A program made the translations under genes and the position numbers. Under the pieces are notes generated by a model. The model saw nothing but the letters and a program-made list of their open reading frames with translations, had not been told where the DNA came from and made no database searches. Source: Sphingobacteriales bacterium (GTDB lineage: Bacteria; Bacteroidota; Bacteroidia; Sphingobacteriales; Sphingobacteriaceae). From it: 64,000 nucleotides of DNA. Where the stretch lies: NCBI GenBank assembly GCA_028288165.1, contig JAQBOG010000024.1, positions 1 through 64,000 of the forward strand. Direction: 5' to 3'. Below are positions 27,906 to 36,331 of this stretch, piece after piece. The stretch's first letter is position 1, and each line of letters begins with the position of its first letter.

Positions 27906-28481
27906 ATGAAATCAATTGCTATTAGCGGTTCTCCAAGAGAGAACGTAGGGAAAAGAGACGCAAAGGAACTACGTTACGAAGGCAAAGTGCCAGCAGTTCT
28001 TTACGGTGGAAAAACACAAGTCCACTTTTCAGTGTCTGCAACTGATTTGAAAGGTTTGGTTTATACACCAGATGTTCAATTCGTTGATCTTGAAGTAGCG
28101 GGTGTTATCACTCAGGCTATCGTTCAAGAAGTTCAATTCCATCCATTAACTGATTTACCTTTACACGTAGACTTTCTTGCACTTGATGCTAAGAAACCAG
28201 TAGTGATGGAAATTCCAGTAAAATTAACAGGTACTTCACCTGGTGTTAAAATCGGTGGTAAACTGGTTCAAAAACTACGTAAATTACGTGTTAAAGCATT
28301 ACCAGCTAACATGCCTCAAAATGTTGAAGTTAGCATCACCAAATTAGACGTAGGTAAATCTGTGGGAGTAGGGGAATTAAAATTTGATGGTTTCGCTATC
28401 ACTAATAATCCTGCTGATACAATCGTTTCTGTAACAATGTCTCGTGCATTGAAACAAGCAGAAAATGACGGTAAAAAATAA
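27906..28481 (+). CDS. rplY: 50S ribosomal protein L25/general stress protein Ctc
   Basis: A 191-residue long-form L25 (CTC family) that binds 5S rRNA. The N-terminal L25 domain (about 1-95) contains RENVGKRDAKELRYEGKVPAVLYGG; the C-terminal beta domain (about 96-180) has the typical EIPVKLTGTSPGVKIGGKLVQ. Lies 32 bases after prs, likely the same transcript, and ends at a hairpin terminator. Confidence 0.95.
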   Translation: MKSIAISGSPRENVGKRDAKELRYEGKVPAVLYGGKTQVHFSVSATDLKGLVYTPDVQFVDLEVAGVITQAIVQEVQFHPLTDLPLHVDFLALDAKKPVVMEIPVKLTGTSPGVKIGGKLVQKLRKLRVKALPANMPQNVEVSITKLDVGKSVGVGELKFDGFAITNNPADTIVSVTMSRALKQAENDGKK

Positions 28482-28523
28482 TTGCTGGGATTACACCGAT
28501 TTAAAAATTACACTGATTAAATG

Positions 28524-28552
28524 GCAGTACAGAAATATCTGTACTGCTTTTT
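28524..28552 (+). terminator. Terminator after rplY
   Basis: Stem GCAGTACAGA / TCTGTACTGC with an AATA loop, then TTTTT. Confidence 0.9.
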
Positions 28553-28661
28553 GGTTTTTATCAAATCATTTCATTTTGTATCGATGTGTTTTATACTTTA
28601 CCCAACTGTGAAGCTGATTGAGCACAATTTGGTTAAACTGCTTTTATAGCCTGCCATGTCG

Positions 28662-28689
28662 CAATACTCAATACGCATTACGCAATACT
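28662..28689. repeat. 7-bp tandem repeat upstream of pth
   Basis: Four consecutive 7-base units CAATACT, CAATACG, CATTACG and CAATACT, ending eight bases before the pth start. Same unit length and copy number as the array at 481-511 but a different unit. Confidence 0.85.
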
Positions 28690-28697
28690 AAAATCAA

Positions 28698-29258
28698 ATG
28701 AAATATCTAATTGTCGGGCTAGGTAATATCGGGCCAGAATATAAAGACACCCGTCATAACATTGGTTTTATGATAGCCGACGCTTTGGCTAAACAAGCTC
28801 AAGTATCTTTCAGTACCATGCGACATGCTGCTTATACTGAATTGACCCACAAAAGCCGAAAAATCCATCTCATTAAACCAACTACTTATATGAATTTAAG
28901 TGGCAAGGCAGTTAATTATTGGATGAATGAACTAAAAATTCCTTTAGAAAACGTGTTGGTTTTAGTAGATGATTTGGCCTTACCTTTTGAAACCATTCGA
29001 ATAAAACCCAAAGGAAGTGCTGCCGGCCACAACGGGCTAAAAAGTATAGAAGCTATGGTTGGAGGGGTGAATTATTCTCGCTTAAGGTTTGGTATAGGAG
29101 ATAGCTATCCGAAGGGTCGCCAGATAGATTATGTTTTGGGTGGCTTTGATGAGGATGAGCAACTGGCCTTACCAGCATTAATTGATAGATCTATCGAAAT
29201 GATCCAAAGCTTTGTGAGTGTGGGCGCGGAGTTAACGATGACAAGATTCAATAAGTAG
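28698..29258 (+). CDS. pth: Peptidyl-tRNA hydrolase
   Basis: A 186-residue cytosolic esterase that frees tRNA from stalled peptidyl-tRNA. Signature GLGNIGPEYKDTRHNIGF (the usual Pro after GLGN is Ile) with the catalytic His in TRHN, TYMNLSGKAVNYW with the substrate-binding Asn, VLVDDLALPF and GSAAGHNGLKSIE. Full length. It follows a terminator and a 7-bp array, so it likely has its own promoter, though none was identified; the ArsC/Spx-like gene follows after 25 bases. Confidence 0.96.
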   Translation: MKYLIVGLGNIGPEYKDTRHNIGFMIADALAKQAQVSFSTMRHAAYTELTHKSRKIHLIKPTTYMNLSGKAVNYWMNELKIPLENVLVLVDDLALPFETIRIKPKGSAAGHNGLKSIEAMVGGVNYSRLRFGIGDSYPKGRQIDYVLGGFDEDEQLALPALIDRSIEMIQSFVSVGAELTMTRFNK

Positions 29259-29283
29259 TATATCTTAACGTAATTATATAACC

Positions 29284-29625
29284 ATGATTGTATACGGCAT
29301 CAAAAATTGTGACACAGTAAAAAAAGCTCTTAACTGGTTAAGAGATAATAATAAAGACTTTGAATTCCATGATTTCAAAAAGCAGGGAATTGACGCAAAC
29401 AAGTTGAAAGAATGGGCGAATCATAAAGGTTGGGAAGCGTTGATCAATAAAAAGGGAACAACCTGGAAAAAACTAGATGCTGAAGCTCAAGCTAAAATCA
29501 CGAATGAAGAGGCGGCGTTTAAATTAATGCAAGAAAAAACCAGCTTGATAAAAAGACCTGTTGTTGAAACTTCTACCAAAGTTTTAACCGGATTTGACAT
29601 TAACGAATATCAGAAAGAACTCTAG
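29284..29625 (+). CDS. ArsC/Spx-family thioredoxin-fold protein
   Basis: A 113-residue protein with the family start MIVYGIKNCDTVKKALNWL; Cys9 is the single conserved cysteine and the usual second cysteine of Spx (CxxC) is absent. DFKKQGID, the KRPVVE block (LIKRPVVET) and a C-terminal GFDINEYQ complete the YffB/ArsC pattern. It may be a glutathione- or thioredoxin-dependent reductase; arsenate as substrate is unlikely from context. Probably co-transcribed with pth. Confidence 0.85.
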   Translation: MIVYGIKNCDTVKKALNWLRDNNKDFEFHDFKKQGIDANKLKEWANHKGWEALINKKGTTWKKLDAEAQAKITNEEAAFKLMQEKTSLIKRPVVETSTKVLTGFDINEYQKEL

Positions 29626-29646
29626 AACTCCTTATCTCAGTTAAAC

Positions 29647-29686
29647 AAAAAGAGCCCAATCTGTTTTTTCAGATTGGGCTCTTTTT
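29647..29686. terminator. Bidirectional terminator
   Basis: Perfect 16-base stem AAAAAGAGCCCAATCT / AGATTGGGCTCTTTTT with an eight-base loop, between the convergent ArsC/Spx-like gene and the sigma-54 activator. Confidence 0.95.
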
Positions 29687-29702
29687 GTTTTCATTTAAGG
29701 GG

Positions 29703-31085
29703 TTATTCGCCTCGCTTTAAACTATATTTTTCTATCTTACTATATAAATGGCTTCGTTGGATATCGATATCTTCAGCCGTTTTGGATACGTTCCAATTGT
29801 TCTTTTCCAGCTTGAATTTAATGTATTCCCGCTCAGTATAATCTTTGTATTCCTGAAAATTAGTAAACTGATCATAGTTAACAGCTGAACCGCCACCATT
29901 TCCCTGAGTAGTAGGAGTTTGTTGTAACGATGGATTTGCAAAGTTTTTCACATCGCTTTCGGTAATCACCTTATCGCTTAAAATAATTAAGCGTTCAACC
30001 ATATTACGCAATTCCCTGATATTTCCCGTCCATGGCAACGCTTTCAACGCATCCATAGCACCATCGCTGATTTTTTTGGTTGGCATGCCATAATCAGAGC
30101 AAATTTCTTCACAAAAGCTTTGAGCAATAATCGGGATGTCATCTTTACGTTCAGATAATTGAGGCACATGAATCAAAATCACACTTAGGCGATGATAAAG
30201 GTCCATACGGAAAGTACCGGCTTCAATTTCCTTTTGTAAATCTTTGTTTGTTGCAGCTATTACACGTACATCAACTTCAATCTCTTTTTCACCACCAACA
30301 CGGGTAACTTTATTCTCTTGTAATGCCCTTAAAACTTTGGCTTGAGCAGAAAGGCTCATGTCACCAATTTCATCAAGAAATAAGGTTCCACCATTTGCCT
30401 GTTCAAACTTTCCTATACGTTGTTTAACAGCGGAAGTAAATGATCCTTTTTCGTGACCAAAAAGTTCGCTTTCAATCAATTCTGAAGGGATGGCAGCGCA
30501 ATTCACTTCAATTAAAGAAGCACCAGCACGATGAGACTTTTCATGTAACCATCTGGCAACCAATTCTTTTCCACTACCATTTGCTCCAGTTACCAAAACA
30601 CGAGCCTCGGTAGGGGCAACCCGCTCAATCGTATCCTTAATTCTATTTAAAGCAGATGATTCGCCAAGCATCTGACGAGTTTTACTAACCCGACGTTTTA
30701 AAACTTTGGTTTCGGTAACTAATGTGCCTCTTTCTAAAGCATTGCGGACAGTAATTAGTAATCTGTTTAAATCAGGTGGTTTTGAAATGAAATCGAAAGC
30801 CCCTTTTTTGCTGGCTTCAACTGCAGTTTCTACAGTTCCGTGCCCAGAAATCATGATGAACGGAAGGTCTGGCTGAATGTTAAGTCCTTCTGTAAGAACC
30901 TCCATTCCATCCATTTTATTCATCTTGATATCACATAATACCAGATCATAACCATTCTTGCGGATCATTTCTAATCCATCAATTCCGTTATCTACATCTT
31001 CTACCTGGTAATCTTCATATTCAAGAATCTCCCGTAGGGTGCTACGGATAGCACGCTCATCGTCAATGATTAAAATTTTAGCCAT
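29703..31085 (-). CDS. Sigma-54-dependent response regulator (NtrC family)
   Basis: A 460-residue transcription activator: receiver domain (1-120) with phospho-acceptor Asp52 (LVLCDIKM); AAA+ domain (about 140-370) with Walker A GANGSGKE (167-174) and Walker B LFLDEIGD (235-242); C-terminal Fis-type helix-turn-helix (about 415-455, [19 protein letters not shown]). The sigma-54-contacting GAFTGA loop reads GSFTSA (214-219). A Gly/Asn/Gln-rich linker precedes the DNA-binding domain. No histidine kinase is adjacent, so the input is unknown. Convergent with the preceding gene; RNase P RNA lies upstream on the same strand. Confidence 0.95.
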   Translation of the reverse strand: MAKILIIDDERAIRSTLREILEYEDYQVEDVDNGIDGLEMIRKNGYDLVLCDIKMNKMDGMEVLTEGLNIQPDLPFIMISGHGTVETAVEASKKGAFDFISKPPDLNRLLITVRNALERGTLVTETKVLKRRVSKTRQMLGESSALNRIKDTIERVAPTEARVLVTGANGSGKELVARWLHEKSHRAGASLIEVNCAAIPSELIESELFGHEKGSFTSAVKQRIGKFEQANGGTLFLDEIGDMSLSAQAKVLRALQENKVTRVGGEKEIEVDVRVIAATNKDLQKEIEAGTFRMDLYHRLSVILIHVPQLSERKDDIPIIAQSFCEEICSDYGMPTKKISDGAMDALKALPWTGNIRELRNMVERLIILSDKVITESDVKNFANPSLQQTPTTQGNGGGSAVNYDQFTNFQEYKDYTEREYIKFKLEKNNWNVSKTAEDIDIQRSHLYSKIEKYSLKRGE

Positions 31086-31181
31086 AAAGCTTTGCCGTTA
31101 GGCGTATTTTTTGGTTTGGTTGATAATAAAGAATATCGATGGATTTTTATCCAAATCTAAAGTACTATTAATTTATAAAAA

Positions 31182-31544
31182 AGCAAGCCTGTAAGCCGGG
31201 TTCTGTCTATCTCCCGAAAGGGAAATAGTTCTATCATTTATCTAGGCATACCATTGCTGATATGCTCAAACGACCTACCCACTAACATCGGACGAGCAGC
31301 CCTACATGCGTTAGCCTATTTGGTCTTTCAACTTCTGGGGTTTACCGCAAAGCATGTTGCCATACCCTGCCGTGAGCTCTTACCTCACGTTTTCACCTTT
31401 TCCCCAATTTGCATTAGGGTAGTTTATTTTCTGTGGCACTTTCCGTCTTAAAAAATAAGCCTTCCCGTTAGGAAGCAGAATGCTCTGTGTTGCCCGGACT
31501 TTCCTCTCTCCTAATAAATCAGGACAGCGATAGAACGGCTTGCT
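31182..31544 (-). ncRNA. rnpB: RNase P RNA (class A)
   Basis: A minus-strand RNA of about 363 bases. The 5' AGCAAGCC and 3' GGCTTGCT close helix P1, fixing both ends. The universal 5' block GAGGAAAGTCCGGGC and the 3' block AGACAGAACCCGGCTTAC (CR I and CR V, which pair in P4) are both present, with the P8/P9-type GGTAAACCCC region between. It processes tRNA 5' leaders as a ribozyme. The T-run right after P1 gives termination. Confidence 0.95.
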
Positions 31545-31547
31545 GGG

Positions 31548-31555
31548 CAAAGGTA
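31548..31555 (-). promoter_or_regulatory. -7 promoter element (TACCTTTG) of rnpB
   Basis: Minus-strand TACCTTTG fits TAnnTTTG and is separated from the first base of P1 by three bases. Because the rnpB 5' end is fixed by its structure, this calibrates the start site at about four bases after the element. A -33 TTG is not evident. Confidence 0.7.
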
Positions 31556-31593
31556 ATATTTTATGTTAAAGCACATTGTCCTACTTATATATC

Positions 31594-32016
31594 CTATTTG
31601 CAATTTTTCAAATCAGTATTTGCCTCTAAAACGCTATAGTAACCCTGATTATTACCAAACGAGTTTGTCACATAAACGAGTATTTGGGCTATGTCCATAT
31701 CCGACAGATGATCGTCAGCCGGCATGTTTTCATTATATACGGTATTATTAATCTTGATTTCCTTTTTTAGGCCAAACCTTATAAAGCATCCTAATTCTTT
31801 TTTATTTGCTTTAAGAAAAACTGTATCTGTAAGCGGTGGAATCAATAATCCTAAACCTTGTCCCTCTTTACTATGGCAATTCTGACAATGGTTTTCATAC
31901 AGAACCTTCCCGTTGGCAAAGTATCTTCCAAAAGCTAATTCCTGTTCGTTTTTACATGATGTTATTACGCAAACAAGTACAAAAGAAACGAGCGAATACA
32001 GAACTAATCTTCTCAC
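31594..32016 (-). CDS. Class I cytochrome c lipoprotein
   Basis: A 140-residue lipoprotein: signal ending CVITSC (lipobox), then one heme c motif CQNCH in NGKVLYENHCQNCHSKEGQG and a C-terminal NMPADDHLSDMDIAQ whose Met is a candidate sixth ligand. GTG start at 32016, two bases after the stop of the SCO1-like gene, so the pair is one transcript. Probably carries electrons on the periplasmic side or in the outer leaflet; partner unknown. Confidence 0.88.
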   Translation of the reverse strand: MRRLVLYSLVSFVLVCVITSCKNEQELAFGRYFANGKVLYENHCQNCHSKEGQGLGLLIPPLTDTVFLKANKKELGCFIRFGLKKEIKINNTVYNENMPADDHLSDMDIAQILVYVTNSFGNNQGYYSVLEANTDLKNCK

Positions 32017-32018
32017 AA

Positions 32019-32654
32019 TTATTTCTCTTGTAACAGAATGTCCATGTCCTTCATCAGTTTCTCCACCTGATCATCTTTGGTTCCATCATAAGCTCCACGC
32101 ATGTGTTTTTGTTTGTCCACCAATAAAAACCAACCGTCATGTACCAAGCCCTGCGGTTCCGTTTTATCTTGAAATGCCGTTACTAAGTAATTTTTAGCAG
32201 CCTGATTAAATATGGCATCGTACGATCCATGAACAAATTCCCATTGGTTGCCTTTTACTCCTAATTTATCAGCATATCTTTTCAATCTTGATGGAGTATC
32301 ATATTTGGTATCAATACTGTGTGAAATAAATTTGACCTCTTTGTTATTTAAATACTTAGTATAAATTTTAAGCATGTTCCGATGCATAATGGGGCAGATG
32401 CTATTACAAGAAGTAAAAAAGAAATCGGCAACATAAATTTTTCCGTCAAACGCTTTTTCTGTAACTACTACACTGTCTTGATTTGTAAGTGAAAACGGCG
32501 GAATCGTTTGATAAACCGTATCAACAACCATTTTTCCATTCACTTCTTTCTCTACAACTTGCCGGTTCCCTAGTATTGGTAAGGTGTTTTTGTTTTCGCC
32601 TGTGCATGACTGTAAAAGCACGGCGGCCAAATAAATTATAATTAAGTTCTTCAT
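32019..32654 (-). CDS. SCO1/SenC family copper-binding lipoprotein
   Basis: A 211-residue thioredoxin-fold lipoprotein (lipobox VLLQSC, Cys17). Copper ligands are visible: CNSIC in FFTSCNSICPIMH and the distal His in the GLVHDGW segment. Such proteins deliver copper to the CuA site of cytochrome oxidase or act as thiol reductants. ATG at 32654 is chosen because the signal peptide starts there; the frame is open 29 codons upstream, but that stretch is encoded by dispersed repeat copy B. Followed closely by a cytochrome c lipoprotein. A second SCO protein lies in the oxidase cluster (58910). Confidence 0.9.
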   Translation of the reverse strand: MKNLIIIYLAAVLLQSCTGENKNTLPILGNRQVVEKEVNGKMVVDTVYQTIPPFSLTNQDSVVVTEKAFDGKIYVADFFFTSCNSICPIMHRNMLKIYTKYLNNKEVKFISHSIDTKYDTPSRLKRYADKLGVKGNQWEFVHGSYDAIFNQAAKNYLVTAFQDKTEPQGLVHDGWFLLVDKQKHMRGAYDGTKDDQVEKLMKDMDILLQEK

Positions 32655-32702
32655 CGAAACGATCGGGTTCTCAGTAATAGATAGATATAAATTTAGAAAT
32701 AG

Positions 32703-32820
32703 TTTTGGGCGTGTCCCTTTGGGTCGGGCTTTTCGTTGCAAGTCCTCGCCTCAATGAAGAATTGTGGCTGTGGGCTTTTCACTGCAATCCCTCACGCCAT
32801 AGCATACTTACCCTAGCACT
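32703..32820 (+). repeat. Dispersed palindromic intergenic repeat, copy B (diverged)
   Basis: Begins TTTTGGGCGTGTCCCTTTGG, continues GGGCTTTTCGTTGCAA and ends CTGCAATCCCTCACGCCATA, the same order of blocks as copies A, C and D but with a different centre lacking the inner CTTTTTGC/GCAAAAAG pair. It contains a partial internal duplication (GGGCTTTTC occurs twice). Located upstream of the SCO1-like gene. Confidence 0.75.
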
Positions 32821-32888
32821 TAGAGAATATCCCGCTAAAGTAAAAAATATTGATCAGTTTTTGCATTTATATAACCTTTTTAAACAGC

Positions 32889-32912
32889 AAAAGGAACTCA
32901 AAAGTTCCTTTT
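32889..32912. terminator. Terminator after the phosphohexomutase gene
   Basis: Stem AAAAGGAACT / AGTTCCTTTT with a four-base loop, 20 bases beyond the minus-strand stop; it could work on either strand. Confidence 0.85.
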
Positions 32913-32931
32913 GGTAGTATCTAAAGAGCTA

Positions 32932-34668
32932 TCAAACAGCTAAATCTGTCATTATACTATTAATCTTCTCATCTAAAGCTTGGTCAGCTTCCGCATAAGC
33001 TTCTTTCGAACTCAAGCTTCCCTTTACGCTGCAATAAAATTTAATTTTTGGTTCAGTGCCCGATGGTCTGGCAGAAATTATGCTTCCGTCTTCAGTGAAA
33101 AATTGAAGTACATCAGACACTGGATAATCTAAAGGTTTAACCGTTCCAGATTCTAAATTAGTTTCTAAACTTCTTTCATAATCCTTCAACATAACCACTT
33201 TAGAACCTCCTAATGTGGTTGGAGTATTGGTTCTGAATTTTTCCATAAGGGCTTTAATCTCTTCTGCACCAGATTTTCCTTTCTTGGTAATTGAAACTAG
33301 TTTCTCCTTATAAAGTCCGTATTGAACATAGGTGTCAAGCAATGCATTGTATAAACTACTTCCTTTATCTTTATAGAAAGCAGTCATTTCAGCAATGAAC
33401 GTAGATGATACTACAGCATCTTTATCTCTTACTAATTCGCCGATTAAGTAACCGTAACTTTCTTCACCACCACCAATAAATGTTTTTTGGCCTTGTAACG
33501 AGGTCATTAACTCACCAATGTATTTAAATCCTGTTAACGTATTGTAGCAAGTAACATTTTTCGCTTTCGCTATTTCATCTATTAAATACGATGTAACAAT
33601 GGTTTTAACGATATATTCGTTTCCAGTCAATTTTCCAGCTTCTTCCCATGCAGTAAGCAGGTAATTAATCAACAGCGTTCCTGTCTGATTTCCGTTTAAA
33701 AGCACAAATTCGCCATCGTTATTTTTAACAGCAATTCCCACACGGTCAGCGTCAGGATCGGTAGCTAATACTAAATCAGCATCCACTTCTTTTGCCTTTG
33801 CAAGGGCAAGTGTTAATGCCTCTTTTTCTTCCGGATTCGGATAAACTACTGTTGGGAAATTACCATCAGGTGTTGTTTGTTCATCAACCAGAATAACATT
33901 CTTAAAGCCAAAATATTCCAAAGCTTTTGGCACCAAGGTAATACCAGTCCCGTGTATTGGCGAGAAAACAATTTTTAAATCACTTTGTCTTTGTATAGCC
34001 TCTTTCGATACCGATAATTGGGCTATTTTTTGTAAATATGATTCATCTAAATCATCACCAATCAATTTGATATTTTCTTCAATCGGAGTAAATTTTACTT
34101 CATCAATACTTTTAATTTTTGCAACATCCTGCATCACTAAACCATCATCCGGAAAGGTAAACTGGCCTCCATCTGCTCCATAAGCTTTATAACCGTTGTA
34201 TTCTTTTGGATTGTGTGATGCCGTTATCACTACACCGCTTCTACATCCCAATTCTCTCATCGCAAATGAAAGAAGCGGAGTTGGGCGCAATTCTTTAAAT
34301 AAATGAACAGTGATGTCATTGGCAGAAAATACGCCTGCAGCTACTTTGGTAAAGTAGTCTGAATTGTTCCTGCTATCATGTGCAATAGCTACCTGGATTT
34401 TTTCACCAGGGTATTTGTTTAACAAATAATTGCTTAAACCTTGTGTAGCGGTGCCAATTGTGTATTTATTTATCCGGTTTGAACCAGGGCCCATAGTACC
34501 TCGTAATCCACCCGTTCCAAATTCTAAATCTTTATAAAAGGAATCGGTTAATTCAGTATATGCCTTGTCGTCTAAAAGTTTTTGGATGCTTGATTTAGTA
34601 TCAGCATCATAGCTCCCATTTAGCCAAGTATTTATTTTATTTAATACGGCGGGTTCTAGTTCTTGCAT
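32932..34668 (-). CDS. Phospho-sugar mutase (phosphoglucomutase/phosphomannomutase family)
   Basis: A 578-residue alpha-D-phosphohexomutase that interconverts sugar 1- and 6-phosphates. Phospho-serine loop in TASHNPKEYNGYKAYGADGG, metal loop ATDPDADRVGIA, sugar-binding GGGEESYGYL and the C-terminal phosphate-binding RPSGTEPKIKFY are all present; the size and the RGTMGPGSNRIN start motif point to the PgcA-like group that uses glucose and/or mannose phosphates. ATG at 34668 is chosen: the frame continues 25 codons upstream, but homologous proteins start at about MQELEPAVLNKI. Monocistronic, divergent from lysC. Confidence 0.94.
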   Translation of the reverse strand: MQELEPAVLNKINTWLNGSYDADTKSSIQKLLDDKAYTELTDSFYKDLEFGTGGLRGTMGPGSNRINKYTIGTATQGLSNYLLNKYPGEKIQVAIAHDSRNNSDYFTKVAAGVFSANDITVHLFKELRPTPLLSFAMRELGCRSGVVITASHNPKEYNGYKAYGADGGQFTFPDDGLVMQDVAKIKSIDEVKFTPIEENIKLIGDDLDESYLQKIAQLSVSKEAIQRQSDLKIVFSPIHGTGITLVPKALEYFGFKNVILVDEQTTPDGNFPTVVYPNPEEKEALTLALAKAKEVDADLVLATDPDADRVGIAVKNNDGEFVLLNGNQTGTLLINYLLTAWEEAGKLTGNEYIVKTIVTSYLIDEIAKAKNVTCYNTLTGFKYIGELMTSLQGQKTFIGGGEESYGYLIGELVRDKDAVVSSTFIAEMTAFYKDKGSSLYNALLDTYVQYGLYKEKLVSITKKGKSGAEEIKALMEKFRTNTPTTLGGSKVVMLKDYERSLETNLESGTVKPLDYPVSDVLQFFTEDGSIISARPSGTEPKIKFYCSVKGSLSSKEAYAEADQALDEKINSIMTDLAV

Positions 34669-34876
34669 AGTAAATGTATTATGAGGTTGTAAAGTTTTTA
34701 AAGATATTAAATGTTGACAAAATGCTAAACACAATAATTGCATTCTTAGTCAAAATATGCTGAAAGAATAACTTATATAGATGAACATGGTTTCAAAAAT
34801 CACAAATTATCTTTCCGAAAATTGAATAAACTGCTAAATTTTAGCTATATACTATATAAGTTGTCGCTCTTTTAAT

Positions 34877-34884
34877 TAATTTTG
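34877..34884 (+). promoter_or_regulatory. -7 promoter element (TAATTTTG) upstream of lysC
   Basis: TAATTTTG fits TAnnTTTG, 48 bases before the lysC start. No well-spaced -33 TTG. Confidence 0.45.
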
Positions 34885-34932
34885 GCGCCCAACGTAACAT
34901 TAGATATCAACAAAACCATATAAATTATTAAA

Positions 34933-36267
34933 ATGAGAGTTTTAAAATTTGGCGGCACCTCGGTAGGTAGTCCGGAAAGAATTAAAAGTTTATTATCTAT
35001 TATCCGGTCGCAAACATCAGGCGAATTAGGTAAGAAACGTCAAATTGTGGTATTATCAGCAGTTTCAGGAACTACCAATTCTTTAGTTGAAATATCTCTA
35101 GCTTACACAAACGGAGATAAACAAAAAGCTGCAGAGCTAACCAAAGCGTTGCACGAAAAATATAAGGTATTTGTTGCCGAATTATTTTCAACGGAAGAAG
35201 GCTTAGAAAAAGGAATTGATTTGATCGATTATCATTTCTCACTTATCTCCATGTTTGCAAACGAATTGTTTACAATCATTGAGGAGCGGATCATTCTAGC
35301 TCAAGGCGAATTAATATCAACCACTTTATACCACTTATATTTAACCGAAATAGGAGTAAAATCGAAGCTTTTACCAGCATTGGATTTTATGAAAATTGAC
35401 GAGGATAATGAACCAATTGTTGATTATATAACCGAGCATCTGCAACCTTTATTAGATGAATCTCCTGATGATGATCTTTTCATCACGCAAGGGTTTATCT
35501 GCAGAAATTCTTTTGGCGAAATTGACAATTTACGTCGTGGCGGAAGTGATTATACAGCTTCTTTAATTGGTGCGGCAATTCGTGCGGAGGAAGTTCAAAT
35601 CTGGACGGATATTGATGGCATGCATAATAACGATCCACGAGTAGTTAAAGGTACCAAGCCAATCGCTCAGCTTTCTTTCGATGAGGCGGCCGAACTCGCT
35701 TATTTCGGAGCGAAAATATTACATCCTCAAAGTGTTTTCCCTGCGCAACGCTATAAAATTCCCGTAAGGTTATTAAACACCATGGAGCCATCTGCAAAAG
35801 GAACGTTGATAACTCATGACAGTGAGCGTGGTAAAATAAAATCAATTGCAGCAAAAGATGGTATCACGGCCATTAAAATTCAATCAAGCCGTATGTTATT
35901 AGCTTATGGGTTTTTGCGTCGGGTGTTCGAAGTTTTCGAACGATACAAAACTCCAATAGATATGATTACAACGTCCGAAGTTGCTGTGTCTGTAACTATT
36001 GATGAAGTTCGTAACTTAAACGACATCATAGAAGAGTTGAACAATTTCGGAACGGTAGAGGTAGATTCAGACCAAACAATTATCTGTATAGTGGGCGATT
36101 TTGGTGCTGATAAACATGGATATGCAGCTCGTGTATTCGAATCATTGAAGCATATTCCAATCCGCATGATTTCTTACGGAGGTAGCAATTATAACATTTC
36201 ATTGCTAGTAGAAACCACTAATAAAGTGGAAGCTTTGCGTTCATTGCATAATCGTTTATTCGAATAA
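34933..36267 (+). CDS. lysC: Aspartate kinase
   Basis: A 444-residue monofunctional aspartokinase, first step from aspartate to lysine, threonine, methionine and diaminopimelate. N-terminal KFGGTSVGSPERI nucleotide motif, GGSDYTASLIGAAI and the WTDIDGMHNNDPRVV aspartate site are intact; two ACT domains fill about 300-444 and suggest end-product feedback. Divergent from the phosphohexomutase and followed by lysA after 64 bases, so the cluster is devoted to lysine/diaminopimelate. Confidence 0.96.
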   Translation: MRVLKFGGTSVGSPERIKSLLSIIRSQTSGELGKKRQIVVLSAVSGTTNSLVEISLAYTNGDKQKAAELTKALHEKYKVFVAELFSTEEGLEKGIDLIDYHFSLISMFANELFTIIEERIILAQGELISTTLYHLYLTEIGVKSKLLPALDFMKIDEDNEPIVDYITEHLQPLLDESPDDDLFITQGFICRNSFGEIDNLRRGGSDYTASLIGAAIRAEEVQIWTDIDGMHNNDPRVVKGTKPIAQLSFDEAAELAYFGAKILHPQSVFPAQRYKIPVRLLNTMEPSAKGTLITHDSERGKIKSIAAKDGITAIKIQSSRMLLAYGFLRRVFEVFERYKTPIDMITTSEVAVSVTIDEVRNLNDIIEELNNFGTVEVDSDQTIICIVGDFGADKHGYAARVFESLKHIPIRMISYGGSNYNISLLVETTNKVEALRSLHNRLFE

Positions 36268-36331
36268 TATATTTAAAAATCCAAATCATGATAGTGGATT
36301 TAAAAATCTGCTATTCTTTAATATTTAGTAC

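Noticed and set aside
34669..34743. Extra N-terminal 25 codons of the phosphohexomutase
   Set aside because: The stretch is cysteine- and leucine-rich and unlike the family N-terminus, which begins at 34668.
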